Source of the DNA: Pseudomonas mendocina
GTDB taxonomy: Bacteria; Pseudomonadota; Gammaproteobacteria; Pseudomonadales; Pseudomonadaceae
Reading direction: 5' to 3'
Assembly: GCA_037482215.1 (NCBI GenBank)
Contig: CP148074.1
Location: 3,720,001 to 3,784,000 of the forward strand
Length of the DNA stretch: 64,000 nucleotides
The position numbers and the translations under genes are program-made. Of the stretch, positions 63,595 to 64,000 are shown piece by piece (the first letter of the stretch is position 1; each line of letters begins with the position of its first letter). The notes below the pieces were generated by a model, which was not told where the DNA came from, made no database searches, and was given only the letters and a program-made list of their open reading frames with translations.

Positions 63595-64000
63595 TCAAAG
63601 CAGAACCATGTTATCCAGGTGCACCAACTCAGGCTCCCCCACATAACCCAACTGCTCAGCTATGGCATCAGAAGGCTTACCAAGGATCTTTTTCGCCTCC
63701 TGCGCACTGTAATTAGCCAGACCGCGCGCAATTTCCCGACCATCAGGAGCCTCGCACACGACCATCTCACCACGGCGGAAAGCACCCTGCACAGAGCGCA
63801 CCCCAACAGGCAACAAGCTCTTGGTACCCGTAGACAGCGCCTTAACCGCCCCCTCATCAAGAACCAACGTGCCACGTGTTTGCAAATGCCCCGCCAGCCA
63901 CTGCTTGCGCGCTGCCAGCGTTGAACGCTCAGGCTCAAGCAAAGTACCCAGACGCTCACCGGTTTTCAGGCGAGCCAGCACTTGCTCAATTGCCCCACCA
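63595..64000 (-). CDS. proB: Glutamate 5-kinase, C-terminal part (5' end outside window)
   Basis: About 135 codons, open to the window edge (the frame continues upstream of the internal GTG at 63981 as ...[21 protein letters not shown]). The end of the kinase domain is followed by the PUA domain (about the last 80 residues, [40 protein letters not shown]). It phosphorylates glutamate in proline synthesis. The PUA-bearing form is the normal gammaproteobacterial one. Confidence 0.93.
   Translation of the reverse strand, partial: GGAIEQVLARLKTGERLGTLLEPERSTLAARKQWLAGHLQTRGTLVLDEGAVKALSTGTKSLLPVGVRSVQGAFRRGEMVVCEAPDGREIARGLANYSAQEAKKILGKPSDAIAEQLGYVGEPELVHLDNMVLL

Overview
The window reads as chromosomal DNA of a Pseudomonas species (Gammaproteobacteria). 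Evidence: a long run of genes in the order known from P. aeruginosa around pilA (speC ... mcp, ampE, ampD, nadC, pilA/pilBCD, coaE, yacG, ndh, clpB, pgeF, rluD, bamD, pilS, pilR, thiO, fimT-fimU-pilV-W-X-Y1-E, ispH, fkpB, lspA, ileS, ribF, murJ, rpsT), plus Pseudomonas-typical small families (DUF1780, DUF3094, PP0621) and REP palindromes. The species cannot be named from this.

Layout. 1-4.4 kb: an iron-type operon (end of a TonB receptor, PepSY membrane protein, DUF2271, DUF4198, membrane-anchored flavoreductase). 4.7-5.1 kb: a nuoA gene standing alone. 5.3-8.2 kb: gabP and speC leftward. 8.7-13.5 kb: prfC, an EF-hand membrane protein and a TatD hydrolase. 13.9-20.8 kb: a chemoreceptor, ampE/ampD and a DUF1631 gene, separated by repeat-rich gaps. 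21-22.7 kb: a REP-associated transposase (RAYT) and nadC. 23-26.2 kb: an AT-rich leftward cluster, a very short pilin followed by a separate secreted cysteine-rich protein and a three-gene ABC module. 26.5-30.3 kb: pilBCD. 30.3-31.06 kb: a 123-bp tandem array. 31-36.2 kb: coaE, yacG, small conserved genes, ndh and three tRNAs (Asn, Pro, Lys). 36.7-42.6 kb: clpB, pgeF, rluD and bamD. 42.6-55.1 kb: pilSR, thiO and the minor-pilin/pilY1 operon. 55-64 kb: the ispH-fkpB-lspA-ileS-ribF block, murJ, rpsT, creA and the end of proB.

The window holds most of a type IV pilus system: major pilin, ATPase, platform protein, prepilin peptidase, sigma-54 two-component control (PilS/PilR) with a matching -24/-12 promoter at pilA, and the minor pilins with the PilY1 adhesin. 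Three parts look atypical for Pseudomonas. The major pilin is split into a 61-residue helix-only protein and a separate secreted protein, as in Geobacter PilA-N/PilA-C. An ABC module resembling Myxococcus PilGHI follows it. PilY1 carries a coiled-coil insertion of about 440 residues inside its propeller. A second theme is REP biology: one RAYT gene and at least 15 copies of one palindrome, usually paired with a second one, in singles, pairs, a 225-bp triplicate that carries the 3' end of a gene, and a six-unit 123-bp array.
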